Assembly: GCA_900763885.1 (NCBI GenBank)
Contig: CAAFLY010000175.1
Span: 1 to 7,954, forward strand
DNA length: 7,954 bases
Reading direction: 5' to 3'
From: Clostridia bacterium
GTDB lineage: Bacteria > Bacillota > Clostridia > Oscillospirales > CAG-272
Position 1 is the stretch's first letter, and each line of letters starts with the position of its first letter. Below the pieces are notes generated by a model. It made no database searches, had not been told where the DNA came from, and saw only the letters and a program-made list of their open reading frames with translations. Below are positions 1 through 6,820 of this stretch, one piece after another. Made by a program: the position numbers and the translations under genes.

Positions 1-2
1 GT

Positions 3-21
3 GGAGAGCAAAATGTTCTCC
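3..21. repeat. Short hairpin upstream of the spore-protein gene
   Basis: GGAGAGCA (3-10) can pair with TGTTCTCC (14-21) around an AAA loop, giving an 8-bp stem with one G-U pair. No T-run follows on either strand, so it is not a convincing intrinsic terminator. It could be the 3' end of a gene outside the window or part of the leader of the spore-protein mRNA. I see no clear sigma-G promoter in positions 1-78, so the promoter may lie outside the window. Confidence 0.25.
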
Positions 22-78
22 GCAAGGCAGCCGCAAAACGGTATGCCAAAAATCTAAAAAACAGAATGGAGAAAAATC

Positions 79-282
79 ATGGCACAGAAGAGCAACAAAA
101 TCGTAGTTCCGGAAGCAAAGGCAGCAATGGAGCAGTTCAAGATGCAGGCAGCCAGCGAAGTCGGCGTAAACCTGAACAAGGGCTATAACGGTGAACTCAC
201 TTCCCGTCAGGCTGGCTCCATCGGCGGTCAGATGGTCAAGAAGATGATCGAGTCCTACGAAAACAGCCTCAGCGCAAAGTAA
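79..282 (+). CDS. Alpha/beta-type small acid-soluble spore protein (SASP)
   Basis: This is a 67-residue protein of the alpha/beta SASP family. These proteins coat and protect DNA in the dormant spore and are degraded at germination to supply amino acids. Both family signatures are present. The first is the germination-protease region around residues 20-31, with the expected cut between Glu27 and Val28 (SEVGVNL). The second is the DNA-binding segment GYNGELTSRQAGSIGG at residues 35-50, followed by the basic MVKKMI. The length is normal for the family. The ATG at 79 has GGAG at 68-71, seven bases upstream. The gene is monocistronic and ends at a strong hairpin about 20 bp after the stop. By family knowledge it should be expressed in the forespore under sigma G, but I could not find that promoter in the 78 bp available. 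Confidence 0.96.
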   Translation: MAQKSNKIVVPEAKAAMEQFKMQAASEVGVNLNKGYNGELTSRQAGSIGGQMVKKMIESYENSLSAK

Positions 283-301
283 GATCCTGTAAAACGCACA
301 G

Positions 302-347
302 AAAGCCGGATACTCTCCGCATTGGGAAAGCATCCGGCTTTTCTTTG
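302..347 (+). terminator. Rho-independent terminator of the SASP gene
   Basis: AAAGCCGGAT (302-311) pairs perfectly with ATCCGGCTTT (332-341) as a 10-bp stem with a 20-nt loop. It is followed by a T-rich tail (TTCTTTGTT from 341). It begins 20 bp after the SASP stop codon, which is typical spacing. Confidence 0.88.
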
Positions 348-363
348 TTCCATTTAGATGGCA

Positions 364-391
364 TTGCTTACATAGCGGTCATCAGTATAAT
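364..391 (+). promoter_or_regulatory. Possible sigma-A promoter in the convergent gap
   Basis: TTGCTT (364-369) and a perfect TATAAT (386-391) are separated by 16 bp, pointing rightward with a predicted start near 398. No convincing coding sequence lies downstream. The next element is the hairpin at 471-513, which ends in TTTATTTA on this strand. A short RNA of about 120 nt could therefore be made. The sequence TAAGTACAGC occurs twice just after it (391-400 and 414-423). This could equally be a chance match in an AT-rich gap. Confidence 0.3.
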
Positions 392-465
392 AAGTACAGC
401 AAGCAGCGTTTTTTAAGTACAGCGCATGGCGGGCGAGATGTCAAGTGGAAATTGTGAAAACGAGC

Positions 466-519
466 AAAATAGAATCCGGATCCAGCGCCGTGCAAACGCC
501 AAATCCGGATTCTTTATTT
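466..519. terminator. Operon terminator, possibly bidirectional
   Basis: AGAATCCGGAT (471-481) and ATCCGGATTCT (503-513) form a perfect 11-bp stem with a 21-nt loop. On the minus strand it lies about 42 bp after the E1 stop codon and is followed by ATTTTG, so it should end the dehydrogenase operon. On the plus strand it is followed by TTATTTA, so it may also stop rightward transcription. Its TCCGG core resembles that of the SASP terminator. Confidence 0.8.
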
Positions 520-554
520 ATATGAGGGGGGAAAAGAGGACGAAACGAGGAGGA

Positions 555-3041
555 TTATACGCCGTGCTTGCTTCTCTCGATATGCTCAAGCTCGGTTTCG
601 TTGTACGTGGTAACACGGCCCGGGATCGGCATGAGCTTTTCGCTGATCACGTCGATGATGCCGTCCGCCTGCGGGAAGTAGTACTTCTCCAGCTCGAACG
701 CAGGGGTGATCCAGTTGCGGGAACCGAATACAGCCGGCGGCGCATCGAGGTAATCGAAGCACATTTCGGTGATGTTGGACGCCATATCGCGCATGATGGA
801 GCCTCTGTCAACCGCGTCGCCTACGATTATGATCTTGCCGGTCTTTTTGACGGATTCGATCACCTTTTCGTAGTTGAACGGAACCATGGAGCGCGCGTCG
901 ATGACCTCGGCGGAAATGCCGTATTCATCCTCGAGCTTTTTCGCGGCTTCAAGCGCACGGTACAGAACCGCACCGATGGTCAGGATGGTCACGTCCTTGC
1001 CCACGCGCTTTACATCGGGATCGCCGAAGTCCACCTCATAATAGGTCTCCGGAACGCCGCCCTCGTGGAATTCCTCGCCCTTGTCGTAGATTCTCTGGGA
1101 TTCAAAGAACACAACGGGGTCGGTGCCGTTCAGGGCCTGGTTCATCAGACCTTTTGCGTCGTAGGGAGTAGCGGGGAAGCAGACCTTCAGGCCCGGGATA
1201 TGGGCGCAGAGAGCGGTCCAGTCCTGGCTGTGCTGAGCGCCGTACTTGGAGCCGACGGATACGCGCAGTACCACAGGCATCTTCAGGATACCGGCGGACA
1301 TGGACTGCCACTTGGACAGCTGGTTGAAGATCTCGTCGCCTGCACAGCCGATGAAGTCCGCGTACATGAGCTCAACAATCGCGCGGCCGCCTGCCATTGC
1401 GTAACCGACAGCGGAGCCAACGATCGCGGATTCGGAGATCGGCGCGTTGAAGAAACGGTGGTAGGGAAGGGCTTCAGTCAGACCGCGGTACACAGCAAAC
1501 GCGCCGCCCCAGTCACGGTTGTCCTCACCGTAAGCGATGGTGGTCGGGTCTTCGTAGAACTTGTCGATGATAGCCTCAAACAGACCGTCGCGGATGTTGT
1601 ACAGCTTCATCTTCGGGACAGCAGCACCCTTTTCGTCAAAGGCAAAGCGGGACTTGGTGGAGATCTGCTTTACGCGCGGATCCTCTTCCTTCGGCAGCAG
1701 GACCTCCGGTTCTCTTGTCGGATCCATGGACTTGACATGGCTGTTGGAGAACATAATGCCGGAGATCATCGTGGGATCCTTTTCGAGATCCATGCGCGGG
1801 GAAAGCTCGTCGTCGATGGCAAGCTTGATGATCTTGGTGGTGCGTTCGATGATCTCCTCGTCGATGGCGGCGAATTCTTCCTCTGTCGCGACCTTGCCCT
1901 CGACCATCTTGCGGCGGTAAGCGGCGATCGGGCAGGCTTCCTTCCATGCCTCGATCTCTTCCGGTGTACGGTAGGTGGAGGCGTCAGACGGGGAGTGGCC
2001 GGATACGCGGTACGTAGCGACCTCGAGCATAGCCGGACCCTCGCCGTTCACGAGCAGCTCCTTCTTGCGGGTGGTAGCGTCGATCACAGCAAGCGGATCA
2101 TAACCGTTGACCTTTTCGGCGTGGAGCTGGGTCGGATTGAAGCCGGCTGCGAGACGTGCGGGATTGGTGAAGCCCATCGTTTCGCCCATCGTCTGACCAC
2201 CCATGCCGTAGAAGTTGTTGAAGCAGTTGAAGAGGATCGGCATACCGTCATTCGGATACTTGCCGTCCATACCCCAGAGCTTGGTGATCTGGTCCATAGA
2301 GGAGAAGTTGAGGGATTCGAGTACCGGACCGCGGCCGAGAGCACCGTCGCCGGAGTTGGCGATCACGATGCCCTTCTTGTGGCAGGATCTCTTGTACAGT
2401 GCGGCGCCCAGAGCGATCGGAGCAGAGCCACCGACGATGGCGTTGTTCGGGAAAATGCCGAACGGGATGAAGAACGCGTGCATGGAGCCGCCCAAGCCCT
2501 TGTTGAAGCCGGTGGTACGGGCGAAGATCTCAGCCAGCGCGCCGTAGAGAAGGAAGTCCTTCGCCAGATCCTTGATGTCGCCGGGCTTGGACTGTCTGCC
2601 CTCGACCACACGCAGGATCGTGCCGCCTAAGAATTCCTTCATAATGTCATAAAGCTCCGCGTCTTCCAGCTTGTTGATGGAGGACAGACCCTTGGCGAGG
2701 ATCTCCCCGTGGCTTCTGTGGGAGCCAAACGTGAAGTCGTTGATATCGAGGCAGTATGCCTGACCGACCGCGGAGGCCTCCTGACCGATGGAAAGATGCG
2801 CCGGGCCAGGGTTGTTGTACTTTACGCCGTTGTACTCGCTCTTGACCTTGATCTCATTGAGCATGGTCTCGAACTCACGGATGGTGCGCATATCGTGGTA
2901 GATACGCAGGAAATCTTCCTTGGAATAGATCTGCTTTTCTTCTTCGATGGTTTTTTGGTACCGGCAGAGAGGAATGCTGTCGAAGTCGATATAGCCGGGG
3001 GTAAATACCTTGCCGGGATCGACATATTGGCTCTTAGGCAT
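555..3041 (-). CDS. Fused E1 alpha-beta subunit of a 2-oxoacid/acetoin dehydrogenase complex
   Basis: This 828-residue thiamine diphosphate enzyme would decarboxylate (or cleave) the substrate and reductively acylate the lipoyl group of E2. The alpha half (about 40-410) shows GSHRSHGEILAKG (106-118), KGLGGSMH (181-188), IVGGSAPIALGAA (202-214), the Mg-diphosphate motif GDG (231-233) with NN at 275-276, and the phosphorylation-loop-like YRVSGHSPSDASTYR (344-358). A linker follows. The beta half (about 476-828) shows GEDNRDWGGAF (505-515), PISESAIVGSAVG (534-546, likely catalytic Glu537), YGAQHSQDW (600-608, His604) and a transketolase C-terminal domain from about 680. Compared with usual E1 alpha chains, the 119-180 segment is about 44 residues too long and the GDG-NN spacing about 15 too long. 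The ATG has AAAGGAG (3051-3057) nine bases upstream. It is the last gene of the operon, 37 bp after E3. Whether the substrate is pyruvate, acetoin or a branched-chain 2-oxoacid is not decided by these motifs. Confidence 0.93.
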   Translation of the reverse strand: MPKSQYVDPGKVFTPGYIDFDSIPLCRYQKTIEEEKQIYSKEDFLRIYHDMRTIREFETMLNEIKVKSEYNGVKYNNPGPAHLSIGQEASAVGQAYCLDINDFTFGSHRSHGEILAKGLSSINKLEDAELYDIMKEFLGGTILRVVEGRQSKPGDIKDLAKDFLLYGALAEIFARTTGFNKGLGGSMHAFFIPFGIFPNNAIVGGSAPIALGAALYKRSCHKKGIVIANSGDGALGRGPVLESLNFSSMDQITKLWGMDGKYPNDGMPILFNCFNNFYGMGGQTMGETMGFTNPARLAAGFNPTQLHAEKVNGYDPLAVIDATTRKKELLVNGEGPAMLEVATYRVSGHSPSDASTYRTPEEIEAWKEACPIAAYRRKMVEGKVATEEEFAAIDEEIIERTTKIIKLAIDDELSPRMDLEKDPTMISGIMFSNSHVKSMDPTREPEVLLPKEEDPRVKQISTKSRFAFDEKGAAVPKMKLYNIRDGLFEAIIDKFYEDPTTIAYGEDNRDWGGAFAVYRGLTEALPYHRFFNAPISESAIVGSAVGYAMAGGRAIVELMYADFIGCAGDEIFNQLSKWQSMSAGILKMPVVLRVSVGSKYGAQHSQDWTALCAHIPGLKVCFPATPYDAKGLMNQALNGTDPVVFFESQRIYDKGEEFHEGGVPETYYEVDFGDPDVKRVGKDVTILTIGAVLYRALEAAKKLEDEYGISAEVIDARSMVPFNYEKVIESVKKTGKIIIVGDAVDRGSIMRDMASNITEMCFDYLDAPPAVFGSRNWITPAFELEKYYFPQADGIIDVISEKLMPIPGRVTTYNETELEHIERSKHGV

Positions 3042-3078
3042 AATGTGAATCTCCTTTTATATAATGTGATAAAATGGT

Positions 3079-4455
3079 TTATTGGATCGAGAACATGGCT
3101 TCGCGGATGACCTCGCAGACGGTCGGGTGCGGGAATACGAGCTTCTGCACGTCCGTCACTCTCTGTTCGCGCGCAACCATAGCCGCCGCACCGTAGATGA
3201 TCTCCGACGCGTAGCTGCCGATCATGTGTACGCCGAGGATATTCTTGTGCTCCTTGCCGTATACGATCTTGACGATGCCGTCACCGCCTTCGTTTTCCGC
3301 GATGTATCTGCCGGAATAGCGGAGGGACATGGTGACCTCTTCCGCCTCGATGCCTGCCTTCTTTGCGGATGCAAGTGTTTCGCCAACGGTGCCGACCTCG
3401 GGATTGGTGTAGATCACGGACGGAATGGAGCGATAATCGACGCGATCCGCACCGCCGGTCATGTTGGTGACAGCGACCTCGCCTTCTCTGTATGCGGTGT
3501 GCGCAAGCATGATCTTGCCGTTGACGTCGCCCGCCGCCCAGATGCCCGGGACAGAGGTGCGCATCATTTCATCGGTCACGACAGCGCCGCGGTTCAGCTG
3601 CACGCCGATCTCCTCAAGCCCGATTCCCTTGGTGCGCGCACGGCGTCCTGTGGAGACGAGTACGAGATCGCAGTCGATCCGTTCGAGCCGACCGTCCTTG
3701 TCGTATTCGACCACACCTGCGCCCGGCTTGCCGTTGACGGCGGCAACCTTTGCACCGAGGATGAACTTCACACCCTTTTTCTGGTAATTTTTCTCGAGAA
3801 TGGAAGAGATCTCGTCCTCTGTGGGACCCGCAATCTTCGGGAGCATCTCGATAACGGTCACCTCGCTGCCGACGGAGCAGAAGTAGGAGGCCATTTCCAG
3901 ACCGATGACGCCGCCGCCGACAACGACCACGCGTTTCGGAAGCACACGGATGTCGAGAATCTCGCGGTTGGTCACGGCAAGTCCTGCGTCATACGATTCG
4001 CGCAGACCGGGGATCGGCGGAATGACCGCTTCGGAGCCGGTGCAGACAAGCAGCTGTTTCGCCTCATAGCTCTCGCCGGCACATTCCACGGAGAAGCCAT
4101 CCGCCGTTTTGCCGGTGATCTTTGCACTGCCGTTCACAACGGTGACCCCGGCAGCCTTCATCTTGGCAGCAACACCGGAGACGAGCGTTTTTACCACCTT
4201 GTCCTTGCGATCGACGACCTTCGCATGATCGATCCGCGCACCCTCTGTGGTCACGCCGTACTTTTCGCCGTGGTTGGCGTAATCGTAAATTTTCGCGGAA
4301 TAGAGTAAGGTCTTGGTCGGGATGCAGCCCTCATTCAAGCAGACGCCGCCGAGAGCGCGTTCTTCACAGAGCATCGTTTTCAGACCCTTGTGTGCAGCAC
4401 GTTCCGCCGCGTTGTATCCGGCAGGACCGCCGCCTAAAACAATCAGATCAAACAT
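3079..4455 (-). CDS. lpdA: Dihydrolipoyl dehydrogenase (E3)
   Basis: This 458-residue flavoprotein disulfide reductase reoxidises dihydrolipoyl-E2 with NAD+. In order it shows the FAD dinucleotide fold GGGPAG (8-13), the redox-active disulfide GGVCLNEGCIPTKT (Cys39 and Cys44), the NAD-binding fold VVVVGGGVIGLEMA (176-189), the second FAD motif GIWAAGDVNG (304-313), and the C-terminal dimer interface with the catalytic His443-Glu448 pair (FPHPTVCEVIREA). Its length is typical and it carries no fused lipoyl domain. The ATG has a modest AAAGGG-type site (4462-4467) six bases upstream. It sits between E2 (27-bp gap) and E1 (37-bp gap), so it is probably dedicated to this complex, although E3 can be shared among lipoyl complexes. 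All catalytic residues I looked for are present. Confidence 0.96.
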   Translation of the reverse strand: MFDLIVLGGGPAGYNAAERAAHKGLKTMLCEERALGGVCLNEGCIPTKTLLYSAKIYDYANHGEKYGVTTEGARIDHAKVVDRKDKVVKTLVSGVAAKMKAAGVTVVNGSAKITGKTADGFSVECAGESYEAKQLLVCTGSEAVIPPIPGLRESYDAGLAVTNREILDIRVLPKRVVVVGGGVIGLEMASYFCSVGSEVTVIEMLPKIAGPTEDEISSILEKNYQKKGVKFILGAKVAAVNGKPGAGVVEYDKDGRLERIDCDLVLVSTGRRARTKGIGLEEIGVQLNRGAVVTDEMMRTSVPGIWAAGDVNGKIMLAHTAYREGEVAVTNMTGGADRVDYRSIPSVIYTNPEVGTVGETLASAKKAGIEAEEVTMSLRYSGRYIAENEGGDGIVKIVYGKEHKNILGVHMIGSYASEIIYGAAAMVAREQRVTDVQKLVFPHPTVCEVIREAMFSIQ

Positions 4456-4482
4456 GAGAAACCCTTTCTATGTTGGAATCAA

Positions 4483-5790
4483 TCACTTCGCGAGAAGCAG
4501 ATCAAAGTTGGAAAGCGCGTCACACAGCTCCTTGAGGAACTTCGCGGCCGGTGCGCCGTCGACAGCTCTGTGGTCGAAAGTCAGGGACAGACCCATCGCC
4601 GGATATACGGAGCCGTCCGCCTTCAAACGATTGACAGTGCAGCAAACACCGAGGATCGCGGTCTGCGGCGGATTGATGACGGGCGTAAAGCTTTCCACAC
4701 CCATAGAACCGAGGTTGGATACCGTGAAGCTGCCGCCGCTCATCTCGTCCGGGGAGAGCTTGCCCTCTCTTGCCTTGCCCGCAAGGACCTTGGTTTGTGC
4801 GGACAGTGCGGCAAGCGTCATATTTTCGGCACCGAAGAGAACGGGCACGAGCAGTCCGCGTTCTGTATCGACAGCCATGCCTACGTTGGCATGACGGAAT
4901 TTACGGAAGGTGTTGTCCACAACGTTGGCGTTGATCTCCGGATAGTTCGGCAGGATGCGCGCCACAGCGTAGAGGATCATGTCATTGATGGTGATCTTGG
5001 AAAGACCGAGCGCTTCGCCGTTTTCCTTGAGCTTTTTGCGGTATGCGAGAAGATTTGTGGCGTCGAAGGAGGAATTGAGCGTAAGCTGTGCCATCTCGGT
5101 GAGGGAAGCGTGCATGGACTTTGCGATGACCTTGCGCACGTTCGAGAAAGGCTCTTCATCGTATGCACGCAGATCGTCCGCAGCCGGTGCGGCGACAGTT
5201 CTGACCTCTTCCTTGACCTCTGCTGCCGCGGGAGCTTCTTCTTCTGCGGTGAGAGTACCCACGAGGAACGCCTCAATGCGGTCGGACGTGGTGGTGAATC
5301 CAGCGTCGAGAGCCTTGTTTACGTCTCTTTCGATGATTCTTCCGTGCGGGCCGGTCGGGATGACCTTGGACAGATCGCAGCCGGTCTTTAACGCGAGATG
5401 TCTTGCGCGCGGCGAGATGAACACGCGCTCTGCGTCCTCTGAAACGGTAGCGGTGGCTTCCACGGCAGGACGGACTTCCTCTGCTGCCTTTTCCTCCGTC
5501 GGAGCGACCGTCTCATCGTCCGCTTTTTTCATGAGAGCGGAGATGTCCTCTCCCTCCGCGCCGATGATGCAGACGGGATCGAGACAGGGAACCACATCTC
5601 CCTCATTTGCGAGTAGTGCGAGCATCGTGCCGGCGACCTGCGCGGGTTCGTCAAAAGCAGACTTGTCCGTTTCGTAGGAGAAGAGGATATCGCCCACCTC
5701 TACCTTATCGCCCGGATGCTTCTGCCATGTGGTAATGATGCAGCTTTCCACGCTTTGTCCCTGACGGGGCATGATGACAACATTAGCCAT
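4483..5790 (-). CDS. Dihydrolipoamide acyltransferase (E2) of the dehydrogenase complex
   Basis: This 435-residue core protein of the complex carries the acyl group on a lipoyl arm and transfers it to CoA. It has one lipoyl domain (about 1-80) with Lys43 in ETDKS as the lipoylation site. An acidic/Ala-rich linker follows, then a peripheral subunit-binding domain (about 124-161, FISPRARHLA to GRIIERDV) that docks E1 or E3. After a second Ala/Glu-rich linker (about 180-205) comes the acyltransferase domain (about 213-435), with VSNLGSMG (357-364), NPPQTAILGV (373-382) and the active-site DHRAVDG (406-412, His407 and Asp411). Length and order are normal for a single-lipoyl E2. The ATG has GAAAGGAA about ten bases upstream. 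It follows the regulator by 42 bp and precedes E3 by 27 bp. The sequence does not tell acetyl-, acetoin- and branched-chain-type E2 apart with certainty. No lipoate ligase or lipoyl synthase gene is in the window. Confidence 0.95.
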   Translation of the reverse strand: MANVVIMPRQGQSVESCIITTWQKHPGDKVEVGDILFSYETDKSAFDEPAQVAGTMLALLANEGDVVPCLDPVCIIGAEGEDISALMKKADDETVAPTEEKAAEEVRPAVEATATVSEDAERVFISPRARHLALKTGCDLSKVIPTGPHGRIIERDVNKALDAGFTTTSDRIEAFLVGTLTAEEEAPAAAEVKEEVRTVAAPAADDLRAYDEEPFSNVRKVIAKSMHASLTEMAQLTLNSSFDATNLLAYRKKLKENGEALGLSKITINDMILYAVARILPNYPEINANVVDNTFRKFRHANVGMAVDTERGLLVPVLFGAENMTLAALSAQTKVLAGKAREGKLSPDEMSGGSFTVSNLGSMGVESFTPVINPPQTAILGVCCTVNRLKADGSVYPAMGLSLTFDHRAVDGAPAAKFLKELCDALSNFDLLLAK

Positions 5791-5832
5791 ATGTGTAAAA
5801 TTCCTTTCGTGTATGATAATTTGCTTTGCGAT

Positions 5833-6609
5833 TCATTGGTTTTGGGATACATCGATGCACTGTACGTCGTACTGCCGGGCAAGCTCGCTCAGTTCTGCGG
5901 GCAACGGCGCATCCGTAATGAGAATGTTTGCACGCTCAAAATTGCAGAACGTGTACGGCAGGGATTTTCCGATCTTTGACGCGTCCATCAGAATGATGAC
6001 GAGCCGCGCCTTTTCGACGACGATCCGTTTCAGCTCGCATTCGCTGTAGTGACCGACCGTGAAGCCGCTGCGCTCCGACAGACCGGACGGAGACAAAAGC
6101 GCGATGTCAATATTGATGTCGGCAAGATACCGCGTCGCCTGCAGACCGGTGATCGTCTGATTGTCCCGGTCGAGCTTGCCGCCGACGATGTTGACCACAG
6201 GCAGACCGATTTTGCACAGCTCTATCGCGGTGATCGGATCCGTTGTGGTAAAGGAAAAGCGGTCGTTTGGCACATATGGCACGATACGCTGTAGGGTTGA
6301 ACCGGAATCGATGAAAACAGAGCGCCCGGTCTCCAGAAATTCCGCCGCCTTTTCCGCGATGGAATTTTTCGAGGAGATATTTTCCTGCATACGCGTGGTG
6401 ATGGAGTCCTCAACGGATGAGGTGATGAATTTGGTGGATTTGGCGCCGCCGCGTACCTTGATGGCCTCGTGCGTCGACTCAAAATAGTCAATGTCGCGCC
6501 GGAGCGTCATGCCGGATACGTTCGGAAACATTCCCTCAAGCTCACGTATGGAGACAAAGGGCTTTTCCGCAAGCAGACGGCGGATCTGCTCACGTCTTTC
6601 ATTGTACAT
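5833..6609 (-). CDS. DeoR/GlpR-family transcriptional regulator
   Basis: This 258-residue protein is counted from the ATG at 6609. The N-terminal DeoR winged helix-turn-helix spans about residues 1-56: MYNERREQIRRLL, then SIRELEGMFPNVSGMTLRRDI with the family's RRD recognition-helix signature, then KVRGGA of the wing. The C-terminal effector domain (about 75-235) resembles the sugar-phosphate-isomerase fold of the family, with FIDSGSTLQRI (99-109), IVGGKLDRDNQTITG (141-155), the ELKR segment (192-195) and MDASKIGK (208-215). The start at 6609 is preferred because AGGAGG (6616-6621) lies six bases upstream. An in-frame ATG at 6645 would add 12 residues but has no ribosome binding site. The gene heads the operon, 42 bp before E2, behind a promoter full of repeats. 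It probably represses its own operon and responds to a small phosphorylated metabolite, as family members usually do. The ligand is unknown. Confidence 0.92.
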   Translation of the reverse strand: MYNERREQIRRLLAEKPFVSIRELEGMFPNVSGMTLRRDIDYFESTHEAIKVRGGAKSTKFITSSVEDSITTRMQENISSKNSIAEKAAEFLETGRSVFIDSGSTLQRIVPYVPNDRFSFTTTDPITAIELCKIGLPVVNIVGGKLDRDNQTITGLQATRYLADINIDIALLSPSGLSERSGFTVGHYSECELKRIVVEKARLVIILMDASKIGKSLPYTFCNFERANILITDAPLPAELSELARQYDVQCIDVSQNQ

Positions 6610-6647
6610 ACTCTCCCTCCTTCTCACAGTACTTGATCTTATCATGC

Positions 6648-6664
6648 TGGAATATCACATTCCA
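6648..6664. promoter_or_regulatory. Candidate operator (inverted repeat) at the transcription start
   Basis: TGGAATATCACATTCCA is a 17-bp inverted repeat with perfect 6-bp arms and a 5-bp centre. It lies just after the predicted start point of the dehydrogenase operon (about 6667), where a bound repressor would block transcription. Binding by the adjacent DeoR-type protein is an inference. Confidence 0.45.
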
Positions 6665-6673
6665 TACATACTT

Positions 6674-6703
6674 ATTTTAACACATTTGGTGTGAAAAAGT
6701 CAA
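6674..6703 (-). promoter_or_regulatory. Sigma-A-type promoter of the regulator-dehydrogenase operon
   Basis: On the minus strand TTGACT (6698-6703) and TAAAAT (6674-6679) are separated by 18 bp. The predicted start is near 6667, giving a leader of about 58 nt before the ATG at 6609. The preceding gene has no obvious strong terminator but is 110 bp away. This is the only good promoter found for the four-gene operon. Confidence 0.65.
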
Positions 6704-6709
6704 CACATT
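6677..6709. promoter_or_regulatory. Candidate operator repeats overlapping the -35/-10 region
   Basis: On the minus strand AATGTGTT occurs at 6702-6709 (overlapping the -35) and again at 6679-6686 (overlapping the -10), 23 bp apart. A third, related copy, AATGTGAT, is at 6654-6661, 25 bp further on. The spacer also holds an imperfect palindrome, TTAACACATTTGGTGTGAA (6677-6695). Repeats spaced by about two helical turns over a promoter suggest cooperative repressor binding, most likely by the regulator encoded just downstream. Confidence 0.45.
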
Positions 6710-6820
6710 CAGCCGAAAAAATCAAATATTCACGCCATAATTTCATGTGAAAGGGACTTCTTCTGTAAAAACGGATGCTTTTCGGCGCAGTCACGGAATC
6801 TGCGTGTGGCTGCGGGTGAT
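6710..6820. other. Intergenic stretch without a recognised element
   Basis: The gap between the hydrolase stop codon and the operon promoter holds no convincing gene and no GC-rich hairpin with a T-run. CGCAG/CTGCG near 6787-6804 can form only a weak 5-bp stem. Transcription from the hydrolase gene might therefore read into the regulator operon. Confidence 0.4.

Noticed and set aside
1..57. Possible tail of an upstream gene (18 codons ending in TAA at 55-57)
   Set aside because: Two other frames are also open here and the fragment is too short to recognise, so no coding call can be supported.
426..2630. Long plus-strand open frame of 734 codons opposite E1
   Set aside because: It is antisense to a clearly conserved thiamine enzyme, has no family motif in its translation and no ribosome binding site at its start. 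It is explained by codon bias of the real gene.
3040..3069. ATAATGTGA repeated 21 bp apart in the E3-E1 gap as an internal regulator site
   Set aside because: The motif is short and AT-rich, partly overlaps the E1 start codon and has no promoter next to it. Chance is the simpler explanation.
3082..4308. Plus-strand open frame of 408 codons opposite E3
   Set aside because: It is antisense to dihydrolipoyl dehydrogenase, which has all its catalytic motifs. The translation looks like a shadow rich in Asp, His and Arg.
4570..5391. Plus-strand open frame of 273 codons opposite E2
   Set aside because: It is antisense to the E2 gene with no recognisable domain, and is a shadow of a gene with strong evidence.
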